Origin: Methanobacteriota archaeon
Lineage (GTDB): Archaea > Halobacteriota > Methanosarcinia > Methanosarcinales > Methanoperedenaceae
Assembly: GCA_018900975.1 (NCBI GenBank)
Contig: JAHIFK010000278.1
Coordinates: 1 to 6,620, forward strand
Direction of reading: 5' to 3'
Length of the DNA: 6,620 bases
The position numbers were made by a program, and so were the translations under genes. Every line of letters starts with the position of its first letter. The first letter of the stretch is position 1. This document shows positions 5,563 through 6,620 of the stretch, piece by piece. Below the pieces are notes generated by a model that was given only the letters and a program-made list of their open reading frames with translations, was not told the origin of the DNA and did no database searches.

Positions 5563-6620
5563 ATTTCATCTGCGATCAATTCCGCCTGTTTAAGCACTGT
5601 TTCTGTTGCAAGTGCTTGCATATCAGGCGGATAACCATATTGTCTTAATGTTCGTTTTACTATTACTTTTAATTTTGATCTAACGCTTTCTTTTATCGTC
5701 CAATCTATCGATGCGTTTTGTTTCACCTTCTCAAATAATACAATAGCCAATTCCCGTAACTTTTCTTTTTGCATTAATTCTCTTGCACTGTCATTATCTG
5801 CGATTGCTGTATAAAAAGCGTATTCAAATTCGGACAAACCCATTTCCTGTGGCTCTTTGTCCATCTGCTTAATCTCTTTACTCAGCTCGATCAGTTCTTT
5901 GATTACTTCAGCCGCCGTAATGACCTTATTGTGGTACTTCTTGATTGAATCTTCCAGCATTTCCATTAATGATCTGCTTTGAACCATGTTCTTTTTCAAT
6001 CTCGCCTTTATTTCATCGTTTAGAAGCTTTTTTAGGACTTCAAGAGCGATATTTTTATGCTCCATGTTCTGAACTTCTAAAAGAAATTCTTCTGATAGTA
6101 TGGAAATATCCGGTTTCTTAATGCCTGCAGCATCGAAAATATCTATCACTTGTTCGGTTACAAGGGCTTGATCTATAACTTGTCTGATTGCGGTTTCAAT
6201 TTCTTCGTCTGTTTTGCCTGTTCCAGTGCTGTCAAACTTTACAAGTCTGGACTTTATCGCTTGATAGAACGAGACTTCGTCCTTCACATCCATTGCCTGC
6301 TCGTGTGGAATGGCGATAGAAAATGCTCTTGATAATGCAGTCACTTCATCAATATACCGTTTCTTACCATTTTCAAGGCCAAGTATATGCTCTTCCGCAG
6401 CGAGTATCATTGATAGCTTTGTCGAGGTGTCTGCTGTAAAGTAATGCTCATAGGAAAAGCCATGAAACATCTGGGAAACGATTTCTAATTTTTCAAGCAT
6501 CAGTTGAACAGCTTTTTCCTGAAGAATGGCGGGATCGCCTTTTCCTCCGCTATCAGAATAAAATGATAAAGCTTCTTTCAGATCGGACGCAATTCCAAGA
6601 TAATCAACAACTAATCCACC
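5547..6620 (-). CDS. hsdR: Type I restriction enzyme HsdR, C-terminal part (5' end beyond window)
   Basis: HsdR is the nuclease and ATP-driven translocase subunit of type I restriction-modification complexes, which cut unmodified foreign DNA away from the HsdS recognition site. The frame is open from the stop at 5547 to the window edge, so the 357 residues seen are the tail of a protein normally near 1000 residues. Visible residues 1-21 (GGLVVDYLGIASDLKEALSFY) are the stretch that follows the helicase core in this family, and the remainder (HGFSYEHYFTA, LSRAFSIAIPHEQAMDVKDEVSFYQA, and the ending YGYPPDMQALATETVLKQAELIADEITRRG) matches the C-terminal domain (DUF3387 type) that helps HsdR dock onto the methylase. 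A Met at 6500 could be mistaken for a start but is internal. The nuclease and helicase motifs, and hsdM and hsdS, lie outside. Low GC suggests acquisition by transfer. Confidence 0.93.
   Translation of the reverse strand, partial: GGLVVDYLGIASDLKEALSFYSDSGGKGDPAILQEKAVQLMLEKLEIVSQMFHGFSYEHYFTADTSTKLSMILAAEEHILGLENGKKRYIDEVTALSRAFSIAIPHEQAMDVKDEVSFYQAIKSRLVKFDSTGTGKTDEEIETAIRQVIDQALVTEQVIDIFDAAGIKKPDISILSEEFLLEVQNMEHKNIALEVLKKLLNDEIKARLKKNMVQSRSLMEMLEDSIKKYHNKVITAAEVIKELIELSKEIKQMDKEPQEMGLSEFEYAFYTAIADNDSARELMQKEKLRELAIVLFEKVKQNASIDWTIKESVRSKLKVIVKRTLRQYGYPPDMQALATETVLKQAELIADEITRRG

Noticed and set aside
5547..6500. HsdR-like frame read as a complete 317-residue gene starting at 6500
   Set aside because: The frame stays open upstream to 6620 and encodes the conserved GGLVVDYLGIASDL stretch, so the Met is internal and the gene continues outside the window.

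Overview
All supported genes lie on the minus strand, so transcription runs from the high-numbered end towards position 1. The window looks archaeal. Evidence: Shine-Dalgarno sequences close to GGAGGTGA (AAGGAGTGA, AGGTGA), TATA-like boxes about 35 bases before two starts, tightly packed small genes and a TPR-rich protein next to a bacterial-type uvrA. This would fit a euryarchaeon of the Methanosarcinales / Methanoperedens kind, but the assignment is a guess from gene style, not proven by any marker here.

In transcription order: (1) 6620-5547, the C-terminal 357 residues of a type I restriction enzyme HsdR subunit, cut by the window edge and AT-rich. (2) 5546-5393, a short intergenic region with a hairpin at the hsdR stop, a direct repeat, a possible TATA box and a 13-codon mini-ORF with the best Shine-Dalgarno in this half of the window. 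(3) 5392-5141, an unrecognised 83-residue protein. (4) about 5148-4159, an unrecognised protein of about 329 residues that overlaps gene 3 and has a probable winged-helix C-terminus. (5) 4117-3932, a 61-residue protein with two membrane segments. (6) 3921-2593, a 442-residue protein with six tandem TPRs and an unrecognised N-terminal half. (7) 2585-1, UvrA of nucleotide excision repair, missing only its last stretch beyond position 1.

The genes fall into two groups. The uvrA end is a compact run (membrane protein, TPR protein, UvrA) with gaps of 10 and 7 bases, and the uvrA ribosome binding site contains the TPR stop codon. The hsdR end is markedly AT-rich (about 27-32% GC in sampled 60-base lines, against 65% in a sampled uvrA line) and looks like accessory, horizontally moved DNA. 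The mini-ORF, 83-residue and 329-residue genes between them form a small cluster of unknown function that may belong to the restriction island. No tRNA, rRNA, CRISPR array, insertion sequence or stretch above 300 bases without a gene was seen.
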